Assembly (NCBI RefSeq): GCF_029784165.1
Contig: NC_073696.1
Location: 39,015,858 to 39,079,857 of the forward strand
DNA length: 64,000 nt
Direction: 5' to 3'
Source: Wyeomyia smithii
Taxonomy: Eukaryota; Arthropoda; Insecta; Diptera; Culicidae
Shown: piece after piece, positions 22,490 to 35,275 of the stretch
Numbering within the stretch: position 1 is the first letter of the stretch
How the letters are laid out: each line of letters starts with the position of its first letter
Program-made: the position numbers and the translations under genes
Notes under the pieces: generated by a model
Told to the model about the DNA's origin: nothing
What the model saw: only the letters and a program-made list of their open reading frames with translations
The model's database searches: none

Positions 22490-24236
22490 ATAAAATTATT
22501 GAAATTTTGGTCATGTTTTTAAATTGAATCTACTCAAATTTGAAAAACAACATATTTCTAAAACTTTCTTCATTTATGGAGTCAAATGTGCCCTTAAAAT
22601 GAAGACCAAGAGATATTTTTTATGTTTGCCTCAAAAAGAATGACAAACAAATGAAAAATGCATATTTTTCGATGAAAAACATTAATAACTTTGAGTAGAA
22701 TTGAGATATTCACGATGCCAGCATTGCATTGTTTCTCTTAGAATGCCCTAAAAGTAGCTCAAAGACAGTTTTAAAGTGAAAATTTAAATAAAAAAGTTAG
22801 AGCGCAAAGTGTGTTTTTTTTTTTTTCAATATAAATCGGTTGTTTTTAAAGATAGAGAAAAACTTTTTTACAAATTTACTTGAAATCAACGGAGCTATAA
22901 CATTGTAGAACAACTTTTTCTTCTATCTACAAAGATTAAAAAGTTAGATACTTTATTTCATCGAAAATTTGGGTTACCCCAATTTTTGATATTTTTTCAA
23001 TAAGCGTTTTATCTGTTACATATACATACTTTGTAGAAGAAAGTTTTTCTCTAAAATATTGCTATAGAGCTCTTGACCCAAATTTCCCCCTAAATTTGGT
23101 TTCTGAACCATTGTGCACTGACGGTTCCGTTTGTGTTTCATATCCGATACGGATACTTTTTACGTTGTGATTCCAGAATTTCGTTCATGTGTGCTTTGCA
23201 CTTTTTAGTGCTAAATATCAGCTATTTAAATATCATAGTTCAGAGAAAATCATGGAATTTAATTTTGAAAACTTTTTCGCCATCCCAAAATGCAGGTAGT
23301 ACCTCATACTCTGCAGGTAGTACCCATATTTTAAACATGTTTCTTATACTTTGTTTAAAAACAGGTAATTCAACGCTGTTGAAAGAGTTCGCCGAAACAT
23401 ATTAATTACAAAAATTTTGCGCAGATTCCCAAAGCCCTGGTTGGGTCATCAATTCTTACACATTGAGAATGAATGATATTCTAAAATTTTATTAATTGAG
23501 TCCCTGTATCAAGGTGCTGAAAAAAAAATGATGCGTCTAAGATTTGCAAAGTTCTTACAATCGATAGTTATAAAAAATCGCTCAGAAACGAACATCCGAA
23601 AGATCAAAACATATCAATATCTTCTAAAAAAGAACATCTTTCGTTCAAGCTCTAAAAACTTCACTTAATTAAAAAAAAAAACATTCATTCTCATGACCTT
23701 AAAGGACGTGCGTTTATAATTTAGAGCCAGTGCGTTAGGAAAAAAAAAGCTAAAGAAACACAGAGGCTGCCGTGAATAGAAAAAAATCCAATCCCAAATG
23801 AGTTCAAAACCGGCTAAAGTAGACCGTTATCTGCCTCGTTTGATCAGTTTTAGAATTTCTATCCGGCCAAACAAAACCGTAAAAACAGGTTTTGCGACAA
23901 ACGCGACAGTCATAAACACTTTCTTAATCACAAACTGCGGCCAACATCGTCATCCCAATTAGCTGCCCGTTATTCCCCACAACTGTTTTCTCTAGAAACT
24001 AGAAAACTACGCTTGGCACTTTCTTTCTTCAGATGTGAATACCGTAAAGAAGAGTAGATTTTGTACAACTTGATTTATTCGAACATATGTTTGCGGGGGA
24101 CAACTGAAATCAGTTTTTCCACACAAGGAGACAAAGTGACACAATGCTACGGAGCCCATAGTTATGCGGAAGAAACAGTTTTGACCGGCATGTCCTATTT
24201 ACATACAGATACGCCAAACAAAGTTCCCTAGCGGAG
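22490..24236. other. No gene recognised; 5' flank of gene D
   Basis: Contains AT-rich repeat-like sequence (for example around 22640-23090, with recurrent CTTTTT, AGTTTTTCTCT motifs) and no supported coding frame. The open frame at 23133-23405 has no recognisable domain. Confidence 0.4.
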
Positions 24237-24250
24237 ATCAGTTTTAGTTG
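24237..24250 (+). promoter_or_regulatory. Inr-like element of gene D
   Basis: ATCAGTTTTAGTTG resembles the insect initiator TCAGT and the CAGTTT(AG) starts of genes C and F. No TATA box is evident 30 nt upstream. The ATG is 55 nt downstream of the A at 24240. A second TCAGT lies at 24268. Confidence 0.4.
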
Positions 24251-24294
24251 ACTTCAAAGTTCGAACATCAGTTATACTTTCTTCCACCATCGAA

Positions 24295-26076
24295 ATGAGA
24301 CGCGTTTTAGCTTTGCTGTTGTTAGTTCCATTCTTTGGAAACCCCGTTACCGCAGATCTCGGGCTCAATGTTACAGTTCCTGGTCTGGTCAGCGGAATGA
24401 CCAATGCTGTAGGTCAGGGTGTGATCGCCTTAATCAAAGCAAACGGAACAATCAAGAACAATGCGGAACTCGATCCATCCGGAGGACTCACGACATTGGT
24501 TCTGGTAGTGAATAACGTGACAAGTCCGTTAAACAAATTGCTCGGAACGGCATTATCAGTTTCTTCTAGTAAAACACCGAATGATCAGCGAATGTTCGCT
24601 AGTATTTCATCGTTGACTAGTGACACGGAAACGGCAGTCGGTAAAGCATTGATAGCAGCACAAGATCTCCAGCGGAGCATACGTCCTTTGCAGTTTGACG
24701 AAATTCAGGAGAATATCTCTATGATTATTTCTAACCTACCAATACTCCAGGATGCGTTTACAGTACTCAGTACAACGGTTTCATTGGCGCAGAATTCAGA
24801 ATTCACTAATTCGACCCGGATAGTAAACGATTTCTTCCCCGAGTCTATAGTAAACACGGTAATAAACCCAGTGCGTGCCATAACTGATAGTGTGAATCGA
24901 CTTGCAAAACTTGTTACCGCTGTTGCCAAGGACAAAATGGTGGCGCTGAATGTTCAAACCGGCGTTAATACCACGCTCAACAATAACTACAAAATAATTC
25001 GATCGGCAATTACAGCTTTTAACAGGACCTCAAGCGATGTAAACTCAACTACTGTCAAATATGGTTACAGCATTGGTTCTGCGATTGACCAGTTGTATAA
25101 CTCCATCACTTCGCGACCCCAAAACTACAACGGGGGTGACATCAGTAATTTGAACACCTTTCTGTCAGATGTCAAATCTTATCTAAATTATTCCAACGAC
25201 AACATCACGGAAGCTCTTTCCCAACTTCAGCAGAATGTTACAACCATGGTGAACTTAAAAACCAACCAAACTGCCCAGCTGCTCTTGGATACCGCACAAA
25301 ACCTTTCCATACAAGCCTACACTAGTGGCAGTGACTACGCAGATCGATGCATCGGCAAGTATTCTGGACAGCTGAACCAAAATCCGCTGCTCGTGAATCG
25401 TGTGGCGTCCGCTTGTTTACAATCGGAAAATGATAACTTTGGTGCCATCACCAGGATGCACAGAATGTTACTAGATCAAACCAAAACACTGGCCGGCTCC
25501 GGCACGGCAACCATTTTATCCCGCCAATGTAGCCAAGGATTATCAAGCTGTATGGAGACGGTGAGTTAATTTTCTTTATTTTTCTCTATTTTTAACAATA
25601 ATGTTGGTATTTATGTCGAGTTCGTATACAAAAACCCAGCAGCAAAAATACTCACCTCTTTTGATGAGTAATGGAAGCTACACAGTATACGGCTGGGTAT
25701 TTGTATACGAGATCGACGTGAAGACCCTTCGAACGTTTTTCGTGGGTTACGACTTAGTTACGAGTGAAGCATTTATTAAATGAACAGCTCGTTACCCTTT
25801 CAATCATTGCTTTCCAGAGACAAAGTTCTGCTGTGGAAATTAATAAAAAACATATTTTTCAAATTTTCCTGTTCATTTCAGCACTTCACCTCATTTCAAG
25901 ATCTCTCCCAACGGGTTAGCGAGAAACTACAACTCAGCAACCAGCTGATTGAGCAAGAAATACAAGCGATTCAAAGTCGTATCGAAACTTGCACGACAGC
26001 TGTTGCGGGTGACATCGCAGACAACACCGTCCAGGTTCAGACTAAGTTTACAAATTGCCTCACCAGTGGATCATAA
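24295..26076 (+). CDS. Gene D: TsetseEP-like six-cysteine secreted glycoprotein, 486 aa
   Basis: Exons 24295-25560 and 25882-26076, with donor ACG|GTGAGT, acceptor TTTCAG, a 321-nt intron and phase 0. The signal peptide is MRRVLALLLLVPFFGNPVTA; the mature protein begins near DLGLNVTVPG. About 13 N-x-S/T sequons are visible, so heavy N-glycosylation in the secretory pathway is likely. The body is probably helical, with several N/Q- and S/T-rich stretches. The C-terminal module has Cys1-x21-Cys2 (DRCIGKYSG ... SACLQS), Cys3-x6-Cys4 (RQCSQGLSSC) and, in exon 2, Cys5-x21-Cys6 (ETCTTAV ... TNCLTSGS). Closest in plan to gene C. TsetseEP/DUF725 membership is inferred from cysteine pattern and context only. 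Function is unknown. Confidence 0.85.
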
Positions 26077-26108
26077 ATAGATACCTATTTATATGCGAAT
26101 ATTAGAAA

Positions 26109-26114
26109 AATAAA
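26109..26114 (+). promoter_or_regulatory. Poly(A) signal, gene D
   Basis: AATAAA about 33 nt after the gene D stop, giving a very short 3'UTR. Confidence 0.55.
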
Positions 26115-27448
26115 TTATTTTTGAAAAAGTTAAACATGTCTCACTTTACTTCCGGTTAGCCATCACAAGGTGCAGAAACATGACGGCTAACTATTTGTCG
26201 TTAATGTACCATTTTTTGCAGCATTTGAACAAATCTACCGCTATGTGAATACTACGGCGCTATCTATCATTTTCGTTGTGGAACATACAGGTTACTTGAA
26301 TTCATCACAATGAATAAAAATATCAAAAAATCTTGTTTTCAAAAATACCATAAAGCATTTTAGAAAACAAGATGCTGAATACAATTTAGCCATAAGATTT
26401 TACTTAACAAAGTGATCATCTATTCTGTTTGATTTGTACAGGCCAAACTGTAAGCGATCTGTGTGTTAGAGTAAAGTTGGCCCAGAGTATGCACTTACTT
26501 ATTATATCTCTCCAAATTACATATTTTTTAACCTTGCCCATAAATCAGACTAAAGTATGCCTTTTCAAGATGAATCTGAAGGGTAATTAGTAGTGCTCAT
26601 AAACATTGATTTAAATACATGTTTTCAACAATTACTAACGTGGACACTTACCCCATCAGTGGTGTTGCAAATTTCGCTCTAGTTGTCATAAGATGTTAAC
26701 GTTATTTTTCAGTGCAAAAAATATCCCAAATTGCCCCTTTTGTGTACACATATGTCAAGTTGAAGCCTTGTTAGTATTTGATCAATTGTCAATTTACTGT
26801 AATTTCATTCGCTCATTTTATTTTTCGAATTGAAACAGTCCGCTAATATTATACTCATTATATAGTTAATCTGTTGAAATAACCATGAGTGCATTTACAT
26901 TCCATTTTTATGCTGAAAGGCCAGTCGTTTTTTCATGTACAATAGACTTAAACCAAAAACAGTCACTTAGTTTTTACCTCTGGACGTAACGATGTTATAG
27001 CAAAATACGTTACCAGAACCACATTCCTTCTGTTCAGTGGAGAGTTATGTGCGAGCATGCGCATACCATATCCGCACCTAAATTTGCGGGTGCAAACAAA
27101 TGCAACAACTTGGTGCATAGCAAAGCTTAAGTACTGCGTTATGCTCACCAAACATAGTTTTTCGTACAGGATGAAAGCTTCGATTAATTCCAGCTGTGGT
27201 CTTACCTGTAATCATAAAAAGAAAAGAAAAAACAAATTAGTAACGGCAAACAAGAAAAATGATTGCAGAGCAATCGAAATGTTATTAAAAATTTGGTTTC
27301 TAAAATAATGAAGAACAAAAAACCTGGTTCTTTTCGCGGAAAAAAAACACCAAGCGGATGCATAGAAATGGCGAACAGGGTACGGTGAGTTCCATATGTT
27401 CACCAGTATGATGGCATATCAGTCAAAATTTGATGCATGGTTGCACAC
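26115..27448. other. No gene recognised
   Basis: AT-rich intergenic DNA. Open frames at 26963-27151 and 27057-27308 overlap in opposite directions, lack domains and are unsupported. Confidence 0.4.
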
Positions 27449-27452
27449 TTAA

Positions 27453-28192
27453 GGGGTTATATACCTTTTTGGTCGAGAAAAATGAGGGAAGTTTGAATCT
27501 ATTTTTGAGTGCATAGCATAATTTTCATTGCATCAAAAGGGGATTGTTCTGAAAGTACAGTTTATCAACAACAAAAAATACGTTTGATTTTGAGATATAC
27601 TAATTATTACTGGGAGTAATGGCCGTTTCCCCGAAACGCTATTTTTTTGCAGAGGCTTGCGGTGATCCTGATAGAGACTCAGCGGGTCAACCGAAATTAA
27701 AAAACTCATATTATTTCATTAGTTTCGAAGTGTGCCGGGTCCTTGAACGATCGCTTTTATGAGTATTTTGTTTTCAGTGCAAATGGGAACGTTTTTCCCA
27801 AAAAAATGCACGTTTTGAGAGCTAAAAATTGCATTAATATTTTTTTTGCGGCAAAATGTAACTGTATGTTTCGAAAAGCGAGCGTTCAAGGACCGGCGAA
27901 TTTAATAACGAAAATTTAAAAAAAAAGATGAAGGAAATCGGTTCAGTAGTTTTCCCGCAAGCAGGATCACGGCAGTCATTTTTCGGAAAACACTATTCCG
28001 AGATAATCGCGTGTAAAGTTTCAAGTTTAGCTTATGCGGCCGTGGCGAGGCGCGCCGCAAATCGCTCTAACTTTCTTCCTATTGCTCAGATCTTTATGAA
28101 AATTTGTGAAAATGTTCTCAAGATGTTGTATTTGAAGATAATACAATAAATTTTTTTTCGGTTTTTTGAAAACTAAAAAGGTATATAACCCC
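27453..28192. mobile_element. 740-bp MITE flanked by TTAA
   Basis: Inverted ends GGGGTTATATACCTTTTT and AAAAAGGTATATAACCCC lie directly inside TTAA on both sides (27449-27452 and 28193-28196). TTAA flanks are typical of piggyBac-type insertion, but the TTAA could also be part of longer termini around TA. Related, more diverged copies are at 11180-11775 and 61720-62085. No transposase is encoded. Confidence 0.8.
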
Positions 28193-28389
28193 TTAACGCA
28201 GAACTACCGGATCAGCATGAGTAGAAACGCATAACCAGCTGCGGAAGGCTCCCGTAATATTTACATGCGTTAACGATTGAAAATGGAATGGCTTTGACCA
28301 GAGCATGTATTCTTGATTACCGTAGCGCTTCAAGTGGAGAATGTTATTTTCTATTGGCGCAGATGCAAGAGGAAATGGTAAGGTGTACA

Positions 28390-29568
28390 CTGCCTATAAT
28401 CGTATATCAGTCCCATCTGGAAAATCATCAAGTTGAGAAAACAGCGCTTGAAGATATTTTTCTTGTTTTGGATATTTCTCCTGTTTGGGGTGGGTTATTT
28501 TAGTTTTTTAGTCATGATGTAATGAAATAGACCTTAATCATAACTTCTTCATTGAAGAATTGCCTTTGTCGTGAAAATTACAATGAAAAATAAGGAAGAG
28601 ACTAATATGCGATTATTTAGGCCATCGAGTAGCAAAATAATCGCATACCAGTCTCACTTTCAACCACTCGGTGTACTACTCAATATTTTTCTCAAGTATT
28701 TTGAATATAGGCAGACGTTTGTGGCCACAGACAGCGTCTAAATATTCTGCATGGAGAATGGCGGAAATATCCACCCATTACTTACCCCGACTTTGAGGTC
28801 GTCGTTGAAAAAGCAAAATACATGGTTGAAGTCTTGGATATGCTACTGAATAATATCCTTTCTTATGTTATCAGTGTTTCGCAATACTTGCTGAACAAAA
28901 TTATTCCGCATTAGCCCGTACATTTAGCATATTGGAGAAGTGGTATTAAGAAAGGGAAGTTTTCAATTTCATTATAACAGTGACTTGACGGAAGACGACG
29001 GCGATGAAAAGAGATACAAGCTGTTTTTGGCTAAGAAACTAAAAACTTCTGAGTTCTGACAATTTCAACTTGAATAATTATTTGAAGTGAGTAGATCATC
29101 AACAGGAAATTAACCCCTTGCAAAAAGCAGCATTGCTCAAGGCTATTATCCCTCTGATTAACGAAACCAATAACCTTTCGGGAACGAACTTTCAGAAAAA
29201 GTTGCAGTTTCAGTGTTTACCTACCTCAAATTATTTTTTGTGTGGAATTTATTTGAAATAACCTTGCAATTATTAATTATTTGATTATTTTTTAACAGTA
29301 AAAAGCTTGAAAAACAGCACTCAGTACTTATTATATGTATTGTAGAAAAAAATATGGCCATACTCAGGAGAAAAACATTTGGTGGGACTAATATGTGATT
29401 ATTTTCAAGATGGGACAATTTGACCTCACATTTTTTTCTGGCTTTTTTTCAAATAAAACATACTTTTTTGTTTCCTTAATCGATAGTAGAGCAAGAAATA
29501 GATGGAATCCGATATTTAACTCAAAAACGATGAAAATCCATATGGGACTGGTATGCGATTATAGGCAG
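28390..29568. mobile_element. 1.18-kb non-autonomous element with CTGCCTATAATCG ends
   Basis: The left end CTGCCTATAATCGTATATCA and the right end, read in reverse, CTGCCTATAATCGCATACCA are matching inverted repeats, with TACA immediately outside both. Inside, at about 28597-28655, a second inverted pair of the same GACT.ATATGCGATTATTT motif forms a short palindrome, and another copy starts at 29387. The element therefore seems composite or nested. No transposase was recognised. Confidence 0.65.
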
Positions 29569-29572
29569 TACA

Positions 29573-30470
29573 GCTAAGCTTAAAAATGTGTTCAATTTTT
29601 CAAAACACGTTTCGAAAAAGACCGAAACTAATCACTAAAAGAGTTCTGTCGAAAAAGGATTCTAACACTTCAAATCGCGATTTAACGATCTGCTTTCTCA
29701 ATTATGTAAAGGAAGCTCCATCTTTATAACATTAACAAAAAATAAAAATGTATACCAAGACTTTCTGCATAAATGCAACGGACTGTAATATTTTTAGGCC
29801 AAGTTACACCGCTTCTGCCAAAGATGAAATAAGTTTCATTTGCTGTAAGCGAACTACCGAACTAGCGACCCTGATTTTGAGAGGCGCTTGACAACTGCTA
29901 AAGCGACGCGTCAAGCAGGTGACAGCTGCAGCACAAGTGAGTAAACCAGTAAACTGTCAGATGACTGGAGCTTGGTCTTTCTTTCCATATACTATTTGAA
30001 GATAAAATTGTATAAAATAAAAATCTCTGTTTCTCTAGCTTTTTAAAGCTCAATCAGCTACTGTGCTTAGCAGCTTACAAGGAGAATAGGACAACGAATG
30101 TGAGCCTGAAACAAATGATCAATATTCTATAAATCTATAGTTTCCTCGTAATTAAAAGCTGTCAAATTCAGAATATATATATTTTTTTGGCTAAGTCGAC
30201 ACCTGTTATGATTGTTGTAAAATTGGTGTATTTTTCACTAAAGACAGTGCACGCACATATGTGAGCATTTCCATGCCACCTATCGATCAATTTCGAGTGA
30301 ATTCGATTTGGATAAAACTTCGCATAGGTTACTTTTGCATTAAAGAACAGACAAAAATAGCCGATTTTTCTTGGGTTTACCTTCACTCGCACTGATGAAA
30401 CTACCCATGCAGCATCAGTCATAGTAACCCATGAGTCAACAAAAAAACTGACAGCTATATCAGTCGAACT
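29573..30470. other. No gene recognised
   Basis: AT-rich intergenic sequence with no supported coding frame or clear repeat termini. Confidence 0.4.
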
Positions 30471-30709
30471 CTAACCGTGATGGCGAAAATAGTGAAGCTA
30501 CTCCATTCCAGAAGTGTGCGCGTTCACAAAATGGTACCCCGCCGCGTCGAAAACGGACATCGTGCGCCACTTTGTGGACAACAGATACCCCGTTTCGGCA
30601 TTTACAACATCTTGGCACTATTGGACAACAATCAGAGCATCGAAATAAAGACCGGTTCTTGACGGCCGACGACCTATGAAGATGACATACGAAAGTTTTT
30701 ACAAAGTAA

Positions 30710-30948
30710 CAACAATATCGCACGCTTAGCCTTGGGGCTTATAGCAGTCTCGATCAACTAGATTAGTTGAGAGAATTCGTTATCGATATTGTGTTTGGAT
30801 AAGTACAACGATACATCGTGCCCCAGTACTGAGTCGAAAAAACTCCAGCTCGAAAAGATCCTCTACTCGATCGGGAATCGAACCCGATATCACAACCGTG
30901 TGGGAGAGCTAGCCGACCGACATCGCTAACCACAAAACCACGGGGACC
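30710..30948 (-). mobile_element. tRNA-derived SINE with 9-bp target duplication
   Basis: On the minus strand the element starts GGTCCCCGTGGTTTTGTGG, has an A-box-like TGTGGTTAGCGATGTCGG and a B-box GGGTTCGATTCCC (30885-30873), and continues 150 nt to an end near AAGCGTGCGATATTGTTGTT. ACAAAGTAA stands on both sides (30701-30709 and 30949-30957) as the target site duplication. Full length with clean flanks, so relatively young. Confidence 0.85.
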
Positions 30949-30993
30949 ACAAAGTAAGTATATAAAAAGTGTATTTTACAAAGTAAGTATATA
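30949..30993 (+). repeat. Short direct repeat ACAAAGTAAGTATATA
   Basis: Two copies of this 16-mer at 30949-30964 and 30978-30993. The first includes the right SINE target duplication. Confidence 0.7.
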
Positions 30994-32105
30994 CCTAATT
31001 ATTAGGGCAACGAAACGACATTTTCGGTTATTATATGCATTAAATTTTAAAAGAATAAATAATACTGATAATATCTTTTTTCTGCAGCCCATGGAGGATT
31101 TACCTCTAGCTACGCGGGAAATTTTACACCTGGATGAAGCAACTGTGTACTTTCTTTAGAAAATGAAACGTGAATTTAATTATCATTTTGTGACATTTTA
31201 GGATAACGACAAGACGCATGAGTTTAGGGAAAGATCGACTAGTAACATTGCATTTGTTATTATTAGGTATTATTAACTTGTAATTAGATGTTTCCGAAAA
31301 GTTTAAGTTAATTAACCAGTTTCCTATCTAATCAAAACACATCCAATAAAATCATAAAATCATTTGCATTTCACATGGTTTTTAATGAAAAATAAAAAAA
31401 ATATTTTTCAATAACACCCAAGTTTATTTCAGATTCAAGATCTAATTCTTATATTACTATGAGATAACAAACGAATCGAATATGTTTTTTTCTGTTGAAA
31501 ATGTGGTGACAGGCTATAGATAAATCTGCAGTGTTTTGCACATGAATTTTTATGAATGTTTTATTCAGTAGGCGAATTCAAGTGTAAAGCACTTTAACAT
31601 GACGTGTCGTTTTATTTCCGTGTAGGTCTCACCCCGGATGGTAATGACTGGCAGGGCACTTCGTATTTTACCTCCCCCAAAAGGAAGTGAGCTTCAAATT
31701 ATTGTTCAATTCACACACTAAGCTCGCCAACAAGGTGCTGCTGTGGTTGACAATCGGCGAGAAAGGGTTGTCAAAACCGCGCTTCTTTCGCTGCAGACTG
31801 ACCGTGAATGGGGAAATTTATAGAACGTAAGGGCGAAGGCGCGGTATTCTTGCCGGATCTGGCGTTGGCCCACTACTAGAAGCGATGGTTGGAAGAGATG
31901 GAGCGGCTGAATAACAATGTGGTACCCAAGTTCAACCCACCCAACGTACAACAGTTGCGTCCCATCGAGAATTTCAACATTTTTGCCGCGAAAACTGCGG
32001 AGGAATTGATAAATAAAACGAAGAAAGAACTCAAAAACATGCCTACACGCATGTTTTCGTCCATCATGCGAATGTTTTGGTTAACTGTCAGAAAGCTACT
32101 CGCGT

Positions 32106-33264
32106 GGGCGTAGATTTTTTATGCAGATAGGCTTTCCATGGGAAATTTATCAGACTCAATTATCTGTCTTAGTCCATCCGAATAAAGTCCATTTTTCAAC
32201 GCAAACGATATTTGGCTCAAAAACAAAACAATCATTTGAAAGGAAATACAGTACGTTGAGCCATAGACAAACATAATTTTCCTTTTTTTTTTGTTGTTGA
32301 TTGCATTAAGTACCCACAATTGTCCACTAATACCTTCTGTTTTGGAAACAAGTATTAGTAAGCTTGAAGAAGCATCACAAATACTATTGCAAGCATAGAG
32401 TTTATCATTTGGTGTTTAACTTTCGTTGGCTTTCAAAACGTTGGAAAAACCTAGGACTTCGTGAAATCAAATAAAGTTAAATGGAAAATAACAATAGTGA
32501 AAAATGAAAAAGTGAAACAGGGTGTTTCTTCGGGACAGTCAAAAATTCTGTATAGGGTTTATTTCTGAAATTTTCTGGTCACTTTTTCCCATACAAGTGA
32601 TTAGCACCCTAATGGGTACTCTTAATGGGCAAAGAAACAAGAAACGAGTGTGTACACACATTCATACACAGTCATTAACAAGTGTCAGTATTGGTGCAAG
32701 GCACTGATAGTGTGTGAAATGAAATAAACTTGGCTGCACGTCTGCATCAAACCACGTGTCCATTACTGTACTTAGGAATTTTTGTTCAGTGAGAAGTCTG
32801 GTGATTACGCCATCGTTTGGCTGAGATTTCAAAGTATATGTTTTCTATTGAATAGTTGGCTCAGTTCAATAAAGTTACCAGCTAAATTATGCGCAACATT
32901 CGAACTGAGTACAAAGTAGACGAAAACAATTTATTTTTTAATAAATGCACGAAACCATTTAAGAAGAATACATCGTTACTAGTATATTACATGAAGATTT
33001 CAGAAATCGACTTTATCATTTTTCCTTTACAAACATGTCAAAAAATCTGTTTTTTGTGTGATATTCGTCATTTTCAGGCTATAGTTGAAAAATTATTTGG
33101 AATTTACTATTCAATAATCTGGCAACTTTGTGTCGATGACGATTGAGCAGTGTGCAAAAAAAATATTTTGTTTCGGATCGCTTTTTGTCGAAAATCTTGT
33201 GATCTTTGCTATGCCGAACGTTGAGATGAATGGAGAAACAGGTGTTTCTTATTGTGAACCCGAT
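32106..33264. other. No gene recognised
   Basis: AT-rich intergenic DNA; small open frames without domains. Confidence 0.4.
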
Positions 33265-33610
33265 CAGTCAAAAATGTCAGGGTTACAACAAATATTGATA
33301 TTTTGTTACGAACTTTTTGTGTCATCTTGTGTTCTAAACTTGGTCTCGTTAATAGTTAAAATATCAAAATTCCTATCAAAATAACTTACTGATTTTTACA
33401 AATTATAGCAAGTTTTGTAAGATTTTTGGCAGAAAAAGATCAGAATTAGTTAGAAGGTACAATAATTTGTAAATTGAATAACAAATTTTGTTATAAATAT
33501 GCTTTAAAAAAACACACTTTTGCACATTCAAGTGTATGATAACAGAATTTGATATAATTCTGTACTTTTTATCATTCTGGCATATCAAGAATATTACAGG
33601 CTTTGTTTTT
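33265..33610 (+). repeat. Dispersed repeat, direct copy of 18703-19080
   Basis: Collinear with 18703-19080 and in the same orientation, from CAGTCAAA to the ATTACAGGCTTTGTTT end. Short open frames within both copies are equivalent and not regarded as genes. Confidence 0.75.
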
Positions 33611-35275
33611 TATATCATGTTCAGATATATTTGTGTTACCTGTTTGTTATAATCGTTTGATCGGGAATGTTTTTGATCGGGATTTCAAAGACTTATAATG
33701 CCAGAAAAGTAAATAAAAGCTAAAACACGTGGCCAACCTGCACATAGACAGGCAATCATCGTCGTCAGCTCTAGTTACTAACGGTGCCTTCAACCTTGAA
33801 GGAAAAAAAAGTTTCGCTCCTTCAACCAAATCACGTTTTCGAATGATACCTGCAACCAAGAATTATCTAGCATCCGTCCCTTATTTTTATGTACAACAGA
33901 TGTGTAGAACATTTTAAAAATTTCCCGGTTTGATGATACGTAAATGTTTTGCAGTAGTAAAACGTCTTTAAACATAATTCAATGGGAAATAGATAAAAAT
34001 AAAAATTGAACCTCATTTTGGTGGCGTTTGCGTCACTTTTAAGTTACCGGCCTTCCATCTCGATGTTGAAAATATACCAGCAATATTTTATATTTTTAAT
34101 ATTTTATAATTTGACGTTGGAGACACTTTTGCGATTAGTATGCCAGCTATACAAATAGTAGCGTTTGCTTACTAGAATGGCTGTTTTGAATTTTGTCCCA
34201 TATTCCCATGCATTCACCGCACTGTGCGGCGTACGATTCAGTAAAACGCAACGAGCTGTGACAGATCGTGCTTGAACAAGGGTTCCCAATAAAACTGAAT
34301 CAGCTGATACGTGCGACTCTTGACAGTTTTATTTATATTAAGTATCAGAACAAGGGCGAAATTTCGCACACGTTCATGGTCTGAAGCGAGGGGACGAGCT
34401 TGCGGTTCAACATAGCATAGTGGTATACGAAGGGCAGGTGTGCAAAGGACCGGCAACAAGATGTTTATCTAGATACACTCGTAACGTGTGATAACTATGT
34501 GAAGAGACGGATTGCGGCAACGAACATGGCATTTTATGGATTACGTAGCCAGCTTAGGTCCCGCAGCCTACAGATCTGCTCACAGGACGCAGATTCTCCC
34601 AGTGGTGCTCTACGCACATTAATCGTGGATGTTGTAGAATATTGCGATATGCTAATACTGCGATAAATATTGTTTAAAAAAAATCAACATGAACCGCTTT
34701 ATTTTATAACTATTGTAAAAATAATTTATTACTTCTAGTACTATAAAATGGATAAAAAATGTTTATAAATATTATTTATTTAAATATTGCACCACAGCTG
34801 CAACAACTTTTTTAAATATTTTTTCTAAAAATTCACCTTGACAGACGTAAATAATACATTTTGATCGGTTTATACTCAAATAACACTGGTAAACATCTAG
34901 AGCTCACATTGAAAAAATATTGAAAGATTATAGCTTTTAACCCATTCCTGTGAACTTTGGTACCTCTGGCAAAGATAACTTTCACAGAGACCTAAAGGAG
35001 TTTTCTGTTAAGCAAACGTAAAAACAAACAAACCCTGTGAGCAATTACTCCGCGGCCTTTTGACGCTCTTCAGCATTTACTAGGGGCACCAAAATTAAAA
35101 AGCTATAATCTTTATAGGTCAACTTGTTGAACTTTAAAGCATTTTTTTTCGTTTTTGTCGACCAGCGTTTTCTACACATACAACTAAAACTCTTCAAAAG
35201 TACTTTTGATCCATCGTTCTGCTGATCTAAGTAACATCTGAACAAGGGAGTTGGTGGATGAAATTCTATTGTATC
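33611..35275. other. No gene recognised; 3' flank of gene E
   Basis: AT-rich. No AATAAA was found close to the gene E stop on the minus strand; the nearest candidate (TTTATT on plus) is near 34730, over 500 nt away. Confidence 0.4.

Larger units (their letters stand above)
30478..32105 (+). pseudogene. Tc1/mariner transposase remnant interrupted by a SINE
   Basis: 30478-30700 encodes an N-terminal helix-turn-helix (IVRHFVDN in one frame, then YNILALLDNNQSIE and GS.RPTTYEDDIRKFLQS in another). After the SINE at 30710-30948 and a degraded stretch, 31690-32105 encodes a catalytic part: KLANKVLLWLTIG, FLPDLALAHY (second Asp), then NPPNVQQLRPIE (third acidic residue), with 36 positions between that Asp and Glu, counting an in-frame stop. 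There are several frameshifts and at least one stop. It is a dead copy related to the DD37E-like group but not clearly the same element as 49015-50314. Confidence 0.7.

Noticed and set aside
30870..30948. tRNA gene on minus strand
   Set aside because: The boxes belong to a SINE with a 9-bp target duplication around the whole 239-bp element.
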